Assembly (NCBI GenBank): GCA_021295895.1
Contig: JAGWBM010000014.1
Span: 1-33,343, forward strand
DNA length: 33,343 nucleotides
Source: Pseudomonadales bacterium
GTDB lineage: Bacteria; Pseudomonadota; Gammaproteobacteria; Pseudomonadales; Azotimanducaceae
Reading direction: 5' to 3'
Shown: positions 7,943 through 18,441 of the stretch, in pieces
Layout: each line of letters opens with the position of its first letter
How positions within the stretch are numbered: position 1 is the stretch's first letter
Program-made: the position numbers and the translations under genes
Notes under the pieces: model-generated
Told to the model about the DNA's origin: nothing
Databases searched by the model: none
Seen by the model: only the letters and a program-made list of their open reading frames with translations

Positions 7943-8689
7943 ATGGGATGGATCAAGACCACCTTCCATAAGACCGGCTCCCCGCGGTGGTTCTTCACCG
8001 GCTCCCGGCCGTGGGTGATCGGCCTGTATGTCTTCGGGGCATTGCTCATCGTGATCGGATCGACCTGGGGGTTGGGGTTCGTCCCGGCGGAGCGCCTGCA
8101 GGGCAATAGCGTTCGCATCCTCTTCATCCACGCGCCTGCCGCCCATCTGGCGGAAGCCATCTACGTGGCGATCGCCATCGCGGGGTTCGTGTTCCTGGTC
8201 TGGCGGATGAAGATGGCCGACATGCTGATTCAGGCGGCCGCGCCGATCGGATTCGTGGTCACGGTTGTGGCGCTGGCGACCGGCATTATCTGGGGCATCC
8301 CGACCTGGGGTACCGGGTGGGTGTGGGACGCGCGCACGGTGTCGACGTTGTTGTTGGCCTTCCTGTTCTTTGGCTTGGTCGCGTTGCGCCAAGCGATCGA
8401 GCGTCCGGATCGGGCATCCCGGGCCGTGGCGCTGTTGGCGCTGGTGGGGGTCGTCAACATTCCGATAATCAAGTATTCGGTGGAGTGGTTTACCACGCTT
8501 CATCAACCGCCGAGTATCGAGATCGGCAAGAAGCCGGCAATCGCGGCGGTCTTCCTGTGGCCGTTGGCCGTCAACGTGTTGGGTTTCTATTGCTTCGTTG
8601 CCGGCGTGGTCATTGCGGCGCTGCGGGCGCGTATCGTCGAGCGGGAAGCGGGTGCGAAGTGGCTGCGCGATTGGACCGTGAAGTCGTGA
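7943..8689 (+). CDS. ccmC: Heme exporter/heme handling protein CcmC
   Basis: CcmC presents heme at the outer face of the inner membrane and loads it onto CcmE. The 248 residues form six membrane helices. The tryptophan-rich heme motif WGIPTWGTGWVWD lies at 117-129, flanked by the periplasmic histidines expected to ligate heme, H63 (in FIHAPAAH) and H187 (in TTLHQPP), matching the layout of E. coli CcmC. The start at 7943 gives the usual length, though no strong ribosome site is seen. The end overlaps ccmD by 4 bases if ccmD uses its GTG. Confidence 0.95.
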   Translation: MGWIKTTFHKTGSPRWFFTGSRPWVIGLYVFGALLIVIGSTWGLGFVPAERLQGNSVRILFIHAPAAHLAEAIYVAIAIAGFVFLVWRMKMADMLIQAAAPIGFVVTVVALATGIIWGIPTWGTGWVWDARTVSTLLLAFLFFGLVALRQAIERPDRASRAVALLALVGVVNIPIIKYSVEWFTTLHQPPSIEIGKKPAIAAVFLWPLAVNVLGFYCFVAGVVIAALRARIVEREAGAKWLRDWTVKS

Positions 8690-8838
8690 CCGAGTTGATC
8701 TTCATGGATGGTCACGGGGTGTATGTCTGGAGCGCCTACGCCTTGAGTTTCGCCGCCCTCGTCGGGCTCGGCATCTGGCCGCTGGCATCGCTACGCGCTA
8801 CGATACGGCGCCTCAAGGAGCGCGGAGAACAACAGTGA
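8686..8838 (+). CDS. ccmD: Heme exporter protein CcmD
   Basis: CcmD is a short single-helix protein needed to release CcmE from the CcmABC complex. With the GTG at 8686, overlapping the ccmC stop (GTGA), it has 50 residues; the ATG at 8704 would give 44. The sequence GHGVYVWSAYALSFAALV is the CcmD hallmark, followed by a basic tail (RRLKERGEQQ) on the cytoplasmic side. Its stop overlaps the ccmE GTG. Confidence 0.85.
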   Translation: MTELIFMDGHGVYVWSAYALSFAALVGLGIWPLASLRATIRRLKERGEQQ

Positions 8839-9302
8839 GGCAGCCTCGCCGACGGCGGCTCGCCGTGGTGTTGTTCGTCATCGGCGGCTCAACGGCCACG
8901 CTATCCCTCGCCCTGTTGGCGTTGCAGGAAAACGTCGACCTGTTCTACGAGCCGGCTCGGGTGACGAACGGCGAAGCGCCGGTCGGCGTGGACATCCGCG
9001 CCGGCGGCATGGTGGTCGAGGGTAGCGTCGCCCACGACCCGGAGGGTCTTGGCGTCGCCTTTTCGATCACCGACCACGGTGGCCACGAGTTCAAGGTCCG
9101 CTACGTTGGGCTACTGCCGGATCTGTTTAAGGAAGGCAAGGGCATCATGGTTCGCGGTCAACTCACGGCGGATGGCCTCTTCAATGCCAGCGAGGTACTC
9201 GCCAAGCACGACGAGAACTATGTGCCGCGCGAGTTTCACGACATGGTCGAAGATGCCGGGCTTGCCGGGAGCGCACAGGCATTGAGTACCGAACCCGGCT
9301 AG
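8835..9302 (+). CDS. ccmE: Periplasmic heme chaperone CcmE
   Basis: CcmE covalently carries heme to the CcmFGH ligation machinery. The product has 155 residues, with a basic N-terminus, a membrane anchor (about 9-30), a beta-barrel OB-fold domain, and the heme-binding motif LAKHDENYVP, in which H125 is the covalent heme ligand and Y129 its partner. It starts at GTG overlapping the ccmD stop. ccmF, ccmG and ccmH do not follow; the next gene is smc, so the ligation half must lie elsewhere if the pathway is complete. Confidence 0.95.
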   Translation: MRQPRRRRLAVVLFVIGGSTATLSLALLALQENVDLFYEPARVTNGEAPVGVDIRAGGMVVEGSVAHDPEGLGVAFSITDHGGHEFKVRYVGLLPDLFKEGKGIMVRGQLTADGLFNASEVLAKHDENYVPREFHDMVEDAGLAGSAQALSTEPG

Positions 9303-9305
9303 CAG

Positions 9306-9384
9306 CGCCCCATGGGTGGCCGGTGGGCGCTTCGCATTCGCTGTGCACCGACACCCCCGCCGGCCCAGCCGCGCCGACCCGTCC
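9306..9384. repeat. Intergenic repeat family A, copy 1
   Basis: About 79 bp between ccmE and smc that recurs before ligA (13985-14060). The shared parts are CGCCCCAT, an exact 17-mer GGCGCTTCGCATTCGCT (9326-9342), and a following block ending in GGCCCAGCC...CCGACC.GTCC, with a 3-bp length difference. No gene is apparent. A T7 run at 9427-9433 follows, but without an adjoining hairpin good enough to call a terminator. Confidence 0.65.
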
Positions 9385-9434
9385 AAGGAACATGCGCCAC
9401 GCTGCCGGCGCGCACTTCACAGTCCGTTTTTTTA

Positions 9435-9463
9435 CTGGCATTGCGTAGCAATTTCGTTACACT
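9435..9463 (+). promoter_or_regulatory. Sigma-70-like promoter candidate for smc-zipA
   Basis: CTGGCA (9435-9440) and TACACT (9458-9463) are 17 bp apart in an unusually A+T-rich stretch just before smc. The start codon follows 36 bp after the -10 box. Confidence 0.45.
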
Positions 9464-9499
9464 TTGGCTAGTGCGCGACAATGGACTGTCGTTACCTGA

Positions 9500-12400
9500 A
9501 TGCGCCTTAAGGAAATCAAGCTCGCCGGGTTCAAGTCTTTCGTTGATCCCACGACCGTCTCCTTCCCTGGCAACCGCTGCGCGGTGGTCGGTCCGAACGG
9601 CTGCGGCAAATCCAACATCATCGATGCGGTGCGCTGGGTTCTCGGCGAAAGTTCGGCTCGGCAACTGCGCGGCGAAGCGCTCACCGACGTCATCTTCAAC
9701 GGCTCGTCAGCCCGCCAACCCATCTCCTTGGCATCCATCGAACTGGTCTTCGACAATGGCGACGGCCGGGCCGGTGGCGAATTCGGCAAGGGCAAGTTCG
9801 CCGCCTACTCGGAAATAGCCGTTCGTCGGGAACTCACCCGGGACGCCCAATCCACGTACTACCTGAACGGTACGCGCTGTCGACGCCGCGACGTGGCCGA
9901 TGTCTTCCTGGGGACGGGCATCGGGCCCCGCAGCTACTCGATCATCGAACAGGGCATGGTCTCCCAGTTGGTGGTGGCCAAGCCCGAGGAACTCCGGGCG
10001 TACCTGGAGGAAGCGGCCGGCATCTCGAAGTACCGCGAGCGGCGGCGCGAGACCCAGAACCGCATCAAGCACACCGTCGACAACCTCGAGCGGCTCACCG
10101 ACCGGACCGACGAACTCGGTCGCCATCTGGCCCACCTCAAGCGCCAGGCGAGGGCTGCCGAGCGGTATCGCGAGTTCAAGGCGCAGGAACGTCGCCTGAG
10201 CGCCGAACTGCACGCGCTGCGTCTCGGCGCAATCGGCGCCGGGCTATCGAGCAAGGAGTCGCAGATCAGCACCTTGGACGCGGAGCACGAACGCGCCCTC
10301 GCGGAGCGGGGAAACCTCGACGCTGCGCTCGAAACCAAGCGTGCCGCACTGGCCGAGTTGAACGACGAGCGAGGGGAGGTTCAGGGATGCTGGCACGGCC
10401 TCGCTGCCGATGCTGCGCGTCTCGAGCAGAGCATCGAGTACAACACGGAGCGACTTTCGCAGTACAAGCGGGATCTCGAGGACCTGGCAACCCGGCATCG
10501 AGATACCAAGGAGCAACTCGACGCGGACTCGGCACGGATCGAAGACCTCAACGCGAAACTCGCTGCCAAGGCTCCCCGGCTGGCGGACAGCGAAGCCGAT
10601 GACCGAGCCGCCGCGGCTCGGCTCGGGGACATCGAAGAGCGCGTGCGTCAGGGTCAACGCGCGTGGGAGGAACATGCCAGCCGCGTCGGCGCCAACCGTC
10701 GCGAGACCGATGTCAAGCAGAGCCGGATCGAACACGGCGAGAAGGTGCTGCAGAGCCTGCGCGCCCGCGCCGGTGCGCTGGAGGCCGAACCGGGGAGCGT
10801 CGTGGATGCTGGCGTCGAGCGCTTGGCGCGCCAGATCGACGAATCCGCCCGCCGGGTCGATGCGCTTCGTACCGACTTGGCGGCCAACACCGAAGCGCTC
10901 GCCGGTGCCCGCGAGGAACGCTCGTTGCGGGAACGCGCGCGCGACGATGCCCGGAGCGAGTCGCACCGACTACGGGGTGAGTTGGCAAGTGTCGTGGCGG
11001 TGCAACGGGCCGCTGTCGGGAAGGTGCCGGACGGATCGGAAAGCACCCGTTGGCTTCGCGAACATGGGTTGAGCGATGCGCCGAGACTTGGCGAGCGTCT
11101 CGCGGTTTCGCCGGGTTGGGAGTCCGCCGTGGAGGCGGTTCTGGGCGACTTCGTGGACGCCGTCGCGGTCGACGATACCGAGGCGCTCGCCAACGGTCTA
11201 CGAAGCCTCGAAGGCGGTGGGGTGACGCTGTACGAAGCCAGTTCGTCATCGTCCACGGAATGGGCATTGCCATCGCTCGCCGGTCTCGTGGACAACGCGG
11301 TGGGATCCCTTCTCGCCGGTGTTTTCGCAGCGGACTCAATCGATGATGCCTTCGCGCACCGTTCGGCACTTGCGCCGGGTCAGAGCATCGTGACCAAGGA
11401 CGGCATTTGGCTGGGCCCCAACTGGATCCGGGTCGGCACACAAGGCGACCAGGACGGTGGCGTGGTCGCACGGGCCCGGGAGATCGAACGCCTTGAAGCG
11501 GCCTGCAGGGAAGCCGAAGCCCGGGTCGGGGATCAGGAACAGCGTTTGGCGGAGACCCGCGAACGGCTGCTCGTTCTCGAAGAGGAGCGCGAGACCGTCC
11601 AAGCCCGCTACTCCGAGTTTGCCGAGGAGTTGTCCCGGGTGACGCTGGAGCACGACGTCCGCCAAGTGCGGATGGAAGAGGCCGACGTCCGCGCGCGCCG
11701 AAACGCGGCTGAGCGGGAGGAGATTCGATCCCAAATCGACGACGAAACGACACTGCTGGTGGACTTCCGTGTCCGGCTGGCGGAACTCGTAGAAGCCGCC
11801 GAGGAAATGCGAACCGAGGCCGACGCGCTGCGCGAGAACCGCGACCGCGAAACAGGGGAACTCGAGCAGGCGCGGCAAGATGCTTTCGAAGCGCGCGATG
11901 CCTTGCATGCGTTGCGTGGCGAATACCAGGGGATGCGGGCATCCCTTTCGGCCAGTGAGACAGCACGGCAGCGCCTTCTGGACCAGCGTCGCGATTTCGA
12001 TGCCCGCATGACGGAACTGCGGACGGGCATCGTCGAAGTCGAATCGGTGATCCCCGGTCAATACGAAGCCTTGCGGGAGAAGTCGGCCGAGCGGCAGGAG
12101 CTTGAGAGCCGGCTCGCCGCGCTTCGGCACGAGGTGGAGAGCGTTGAAGCCGAGCTCCGGGCAGCGACGATCCGGCGGGCCGATGCGGACGCCAGGGTCG
12201 AGTCGGGACGAAGTCGCCTGGAGGAGGCGCGGGTCGAACGCGAACGGCTGGTTGCGAACCGGGACAACGAGCGGGCTCAACTGGCCGAGACCGGCATTGA
12301 CCTGGCCGATGCCCAGCGCGGGTTGCCGGCGGATGCGACACAAGACGTCTGGATCGGTTCCCTGGAACGATTGGGTGCAAGGATCACGCGGTTGGGTCCC

Positions 12401-13003
12401 ATCAACTTGGCGGCGATCGACGAGTACGAGGAGAGGTCGGAGGAGAAACTCAACCTCGACGCCCAGCGCGAGGACTTGGAGGCGGCGCTCGCGACCCTCC
12501 GGAATGCCATCCGCCGAATCGATCGTGATACGCGAACCCGTTTCAAGGAAACCTTCGAGCAGGTCAACGAGAACCTGCAGGCGTTGTTCCCAAGGATATT
12601 CGGCGGCGGGAGCGCTCGCCTGGTGCAGACGGGCGACGATTGGCTAGACACCGGTGTGGCGCTTATGGCCCGACCGCCCGGTAAACACCCCACGATCTAT
12701 CAGCTTTCGGGGGGCGAGAAGGCGATGGCCGCCCTGGCTCTTATCTTCGCCATCTTCCAACTCAACCCGAGCCCCGTCTGTCTCTTGGACGAGGTGGACG
12801 CGCCTTTGGACGACACCAACGTCGACCGGTTCGGGAATCTCATCCGCGAAATGTCAGACGACGTGCAATTCGTCGTCATCACGCATAACAAACAGACGAT
12901 CGAAATGGCGGACCACCTCCTCGGCGTGACGATGCAGGAAGCAGGGGTGTCACGCCTGGTATCTGTGGATATGGAAGGGGCTGCGCGAATGGCGGCCAGA
13001 TAG
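9500..13003 (+). CDS. smc: Chromosome segregation ATPase SMC
   Basis: SMC forms the long coiled-coil arms of bacterial condensin. The 1167-residue length fits the family. The head begins MRLKEIKLAGFKSFVDP with Walker A GPNGCGKSN (31-39). A long coiled coil rich in Glu, Arg and Ala follows. The hinge is near residues 515-640 (SDAPRLGERLAVSPGWESA to IVTKDGIWLGPNWIRVG), then comes the return coil and the C-terminal head with signature LSGGEKAMAALAL (from 1069) and Walker B CLLDEVDAPLDD (about 1094). The order smc-zipA-ligA is common in gammaproteobacteria. The partners ScpA and ScpB are not in the window. Confidence 0.97.
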   Translation: MRLKEIKLAGFKSFVDPTTVSFPGNRCAVVGPNGCGKSNIIDAVRWVLGESSARQLRGEALTDVIFNGSSARQPISLASIELVFDNGDGRAGGEFGKGKFAAYSEIAVRRELTRDAQSTYYLNGTRCRRRDVADVFLGTGIGPRSYSIIEQGMVSQLVVAKPEELRAYLEEAAGISKYRERRRETQNRIKHTVDNLERLTDRTDELGRHLAHLKRQARAAERYREFKAQERRLSAELHALRLGAIGAGLSSKESQISTLDAEHERALAERGNLDAALETKRAALAELNDERGEVQGCWHGLAADAARLEQSIEYNTERLSQYKRDLEDLATRHRDTKEQLDADSARIEDLNAKLAAKAPRLADSEADDRAAAARLGDIEERVRQGQRAWEEHASRVGANRRETDVKQSRIEHGEKVLQSLRARAGALEAEPGSVVDAGVERLARQIDESARRVDALRTDLAANTEALAGAREERSLRERARDDARSESHRLRGELASVVAVQRAAVGKVPDGSESTRWLREHGLSDAPRLGERLAVSPGWESAVEAVLGDFVDAVAVDDTEALANGLRSLEGGGVTLYEASSSSSTEWALPSLAGLVDNAVGSLLAGVFAADSIDDAFAHRSALAPGQSIVTKDGIWLGPNWIRVGTQGDQDGGVVARAREIERLEAACREAEARVGDQEQRLAETRERLLVLEEERETVQARYSEFAEELSRVTLEHDVRQVRMEEADVRARRNAAEREEIRSQIDDETTLLVDFRVRLAELVEAAEEMRTEADALRENRDRETGELEQARQDAFEARDALHALRGEYQGMRASLSASETARQRLLDQRRDFDARMTELRTGIVEVESVIPGQYEALREKSAERQELESRLAALRHEVESVEAELRAATIRRADADARVESGRSRLEEARVERERLVANRDNERAQLAETGIDLADAQRGLPADATQDVWIGSLERLGARITRLGPINLAAIDEYEERSEEKLNLDAQREDLEAALATLRNAIRRIDRDTRTRFKETFEQVNENLQALFPRIFGGGSARLVQTGDDWLDTGVALMARPPGKHPTIYQLSGGEKAMAALALIFAIFQLNPSPVCLLDEVDAPLDDTNVDRFGNLIREMSDDVQFVVITHNKQTIEMADHLLGVTMQEAGVSRLVSVDMEGAARMAAR

Positions 13004-13019
13004 CCTTGAGGGTTCTCAT

Positions 13020-13976
13020 ATGGATATGAAGAGCTACATCCTTGTTGGCGGCGGATTGCTCATCTGCCTCGTTCTGCTTCACGCACTCGTTTCGGCGTGG
13101 CGTGCCAATCGGCAGGTGCCGGACGAGGAGGACCAGGCGTCGGACGCCCTCGACATGGAAGCTGAAGACGGCACCGAGATGCTGTGGAACGACATGGCGC
13201 CGGAACAGGCCAACGAACCGGTTGTCGAAGAGATTGCTGACGACGAAGAGCCGGGGCCACCCGTCCTATTGGAGCCTACGACAGCAATGGACGACACAGC
13301 GATGCACGATGGCGCCATGCCGGAACCAGGAACCCCGGATGAGCCGGAGTCGTTGCCGGACGACGCAACGCTGGTAGGCGAGACGATGGACGTGCCGGAG
13401 GCGGCGGATGACGGTCCCGAACCGCGCAGGGGGCGTCGAATCGAGATCCCCGGGAAGCGAACCGAACCCACCGTGCCCCGGGCCATGCGCCCGGAGTTCC
13501 AAGAATTCACGCCGCCGGCAGAGCGTAACGAACCCCAGCCCGACGTTTCGGAGTCGCTAGACGAGGTCGTTGTCATTTGGTTGGTTGCGAGACCGGGACG
13601 GCGGCTCGATGGGGAAACGCTCCTGAAGATGTTCGTTTCGCACGGGTTGAAGTGCGACGCCGACCGGGTCTTCAAGAAGACGGACCCGCGTTGTGGCGGT
13701 CCGTGGTACACCGTCGCGAACGGTGTCGAGCCGGGCAATTTCGACATCTCCCGACCCGCTGCCCTGGAAACGCCGGGGATCGTGATGTTGCTCGGCCTCG
13801 GACAGGTCCGGGATCCGGGTGCCGCGTTCGAGGATATGCTCGATGTCGCGCAGGACTTGGCCATCTCGCTGGATGGGGAGTTGAAGGACGAACGCATGAG
13901 CGACATGAGCGCGCAGACCATCGAGCACTGTCGTCAGCGCATACGCGACCACAGGCGACTGCTCTTGAGGGCGTGA
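13020..13976 (+). CDS. zipA: Cell division protein ZipA
   Basis: ZipA anchors FtsZ filaments to the inner membrane during division. The 318 residues follow the family plan: an N-terminal membrane helix (SYILVGGGLLICLVLLHALV), a long acidic linker rich in Pro, Glu and Asp (about 30-175), and a C-terminal FtsZ-binding domain (from about 183, VVIWLVARPGRRLDGETLLK) with GLKCDADRVFKK and the closing helix. GAGGG lies 7 bases before the ATG at 13020. It begins 16 bases after smc and is probably in the same operon. Confidence 0.9.
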   Translation: MDMKSYILVGGGLLICLVLLHALVSAWRANRQVPDEEDQASDALDMEAEDGTEMLWNDMAPEQANEPVVEEIADDEEPGPPVLLEPTTAMDDTAMHDGAMPEPGTPDEPESLPDDATLVGETMDVPEAADDGPEPRRGRRIEIPGKRTEPTVPRAMRPEFQEFTPPAERNEPQPDVSESLDEVVVIWLVARPGRRLDGETLLKMFVSHGLKCDADRVFKKTDPRCGGPWYTVANGVEPGNFDISRPAALETPGIVMLLGLGQVRDPGAAFEDMLDVAQDLAISLDGELKDERMSDMSAQTIEHCRQRIRDHRRLLLRA

Positions 13977-13984
13977 TACGGTAA

Positions 13985-14060
13985 CGCCCCATAGCCGTCC
14001 CGGCGCTTCGCATTCGCTATGAGCCGCCTCCGCCTCCGGCCCAGTCACTCCGACCTGTCC
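13985..14060. repeat. Intergenic repeat family A, copy 2
   Basis: This is the second copy of the repeat found at 9306-9384. The 17-mer GGCGCTTCGCATTCGCT is exact (14002-14018). The next 42 bp match at roughly three positions in four. It lies directly before a family B element, so the two families are adjacent here but separate elsewhere. Confidence 0.65.
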
Positions 14061-14067
14061 GCACCTA

Positions 14068-16894
<2,827 letters not shown>

Positions 16895-16962
16895 GTACGA
16901 AGTTGTCGTGCCCGCATCCAACGCGAACCAAGGCGTCCGTGAACCACATGGGCTTCGGTACC

Positions 16963-16988
16963 CGTAGGGGCGACGCTTGTCGTCGCCC
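16963..16988. repeat. Convergent-gap hairpin family, copy 1
   Basis: CGTAGGGG is followed by a perfect 8-bp stem, GGGCGACG-CTTGT-CGTCGCCC. It lies between the ends of two convergent genes. The loop CTTGT recurs at 20606-20610 and 25650-25654 with different stems. The rest of 16895-17080 shows no gene. Confidence 0.75.
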
Positions 16989-17080
16989 GCAATCGTTTTC
17001 CGCACACCCTCGATGGAATGGAAACGGCACGCCACGAGGGCGTCCCTGACGCGTCGCCCATCGATTGTCCTAGGGCGGGG

Positions 17081-18154
17081 CTATTCCGGCGTACGCGTGA
17101 CGCGGTAGATTCGCCCGCCCTGATCGTCGGAAATCAGCAACGTCCCGTCCCGTGCCGCCAATACGTCGGCCGGGCGACCCGACGCCTTCTCCCCCTCGAG
17201 CCAGACATCCACGAAAGGTGAATAGACGGGTTCGTCGTCCTCGAACCGCACCACGCTGACCCGGTAGCCTACCTTGGTGGAGCGGTTCCAGGAGCCGTGC
17301 TCGGCGATGAAAAGTGCGTTCGCGTAGTCGGCGCCGAAGTACTCGCCGGTGTAGAAATCCATGCCGATGGCCGCCGCGTGCGCCTGTATCTCCACCGCCG
17401 GCGGCATGTAGTCGGCCGGGTCGTGGTCCTTGCCGAACTCGGGATCACGGATCGCGGATCCGTGGATGTAGGGATAGCCGTAGTGGGCGCCGGCTTGCGT
17501 CACCCGGTTCACTTCCTCCGGCGGGATGTCATCGCCCATCATGTCGCGGCCGTTGTCCGTGAACCACAGTTCATTGGTCACGGGGTGCCACGCCATGCCA
17601 ACGGAGTTGCGCACACCGTGCGCGTAGACGGTGGTCTCGCCCGTATTGGGGTCCATGCGCAGGATGCTGGCGAAGCGTTCGTCCGCCGATTCGCAGATAT
17701 TGCACGGGGCGCCGACGGGCACGTACAGGAAACCGTCCGGTCCGACGGACAGGTACTTCCAGCCGTGGTGGTACTTGTCGGGTAGGGCGTCGGTGACGAC
17801 TTCGGGCGTCGGCGATTGCCGGAAGGTGTTCTCGATGTCGGGGTAACGGAGCACGCGGTCGAGGGCGGCGACGTAGAGATCGTCCCCCAACAACGCCAGA
17901 CCGCTCGGCATCGTCAACCCCTCGGCGAGTGTAACCACCTCGGGCGGACCATCGGACGCGGGCACGATGGCATAGACGCGTCCGGCTCGGCGGGTCCCCA
18001 CGAAGAGCATCCCCGATTCCGACTCGGCCATTTGTCGGGCGTTGGGTACGTCCTCGGTGTAGACGGCGAGCGAGAAGCCGGGGGCCATGTCCCGGCCCGT
18101 CGCGGGAAATGCCACCGCCAAGGCAAGCGCGGCGACGCATACGTTCTTGTGCAT
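17081..18154 (-). CDS. Secreted PQQ-type sugar dehydrogenase (sorbosone dehydrogenase-like)
   Basis: A 357-residue six-bladed beta-propeller protein of the soluble glucose/sorbosone dehydrogenase family, exported by an N-terminal signal (KNVCVAALALAVAFPATG). Supporting motifs are MPSGLALLGDDLYVA, the conserved VGAPCNICESAD with its Cys pair, RNSVGMAWHP, LWFTDNGRDMMGDD with PPEEVNRV, GYPYIHG, FIAEHGSWNR and the closing RPADVLAARDGTLLISDD. These match the family's cofactor and calcium region, though cofactor use was not shown and many members have no known substrate. It stands alone on this strand; no PQQ biosynthesis genes are near. Confidence 0.85.
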   Translation of the reverse strand: MHKNVCVAALALAVAFPATGRDMAPGFSLAVYTEDVPNARQMAESESGMLFVGTRRAGRVYAIVPASDGPPEVVTLAEGLTMPSGLALLGDDLYVAALDRVLRYPDIENTFRQSPTPEVVTDALPDKYHHGWKYLSVGPDGFLYVPVGAPCNICESADERFASILRMDPNTGETTVYAHGVRNSVGMAWHPVTNELWFTDNGRDMMGDDIPPEEVNRVTQAGAHYGYPYIHGSAIRDPEFGKDHDPADYMPPAVEIQAHAAAIGMDFYTGEYFGADYANALFIAEHGSWNRSTKVGYRVSVVRFEDDEPVYSPFVDVWLEGEKASGRPADVLAARDGTLLISDDQGGRIYRVTRTPE

Positions 18155-18218
18155 CGGGGCAGTCTAACAGCCTGCATGGAACATATCCGATGGGCTGGCG
18201 TCCCCGCAGCGTCCCCGC

Positions 18219-18332
18219 CCTTCCATGTAACAAACGCGTCGTCTGTTGCCTGGCGGTTGGCGCTGCCCCGCCGGCGGGAGAATTAGCTGAGCGCATTATC
18301 GGGGCGCCCGCGAAGCGGTCGCGTCTTGCATG
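18219..18332. repeat. Intergenic repeat family B, copy 2 (hairpins degraded)
   Basis: Second copy of the 14068-14181 element, gap-free over 108 bp with six differences. The first 49 bp are identical. Five of the six changes fall in the two hairpin arms, and three pairs of the main stem are lost without compensation. It lies between divergent genes, upstream of both the dehydrogenase and dinG. Confidence 0.75.
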
Positions 18333-18441
18333 GCCGTCATCCACCGCAAAGCATGTGCGAGATCGACCCGGTGCATTGGTTTCGATGCCCATGCGGGTGA
18401 TGCTTGGGTTACTGTCTTGTTAGGTTTCTCCTTTTTCCGGC

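Noticed and set aside
9385..9434. T7 run after G+C-rich sequence as a terminator of the ccm genes
   Set aside because: The only stem, GCGCC/GGCGC, is short and ends too far from the T run to act as an intrinsic terminator.
10713..12380. A 555-residue open frame opposite smc
   Set aside because: The product is Arg/Pro/Ser-rich with no recognisable domain, and smc on the other strand is complete and certain.
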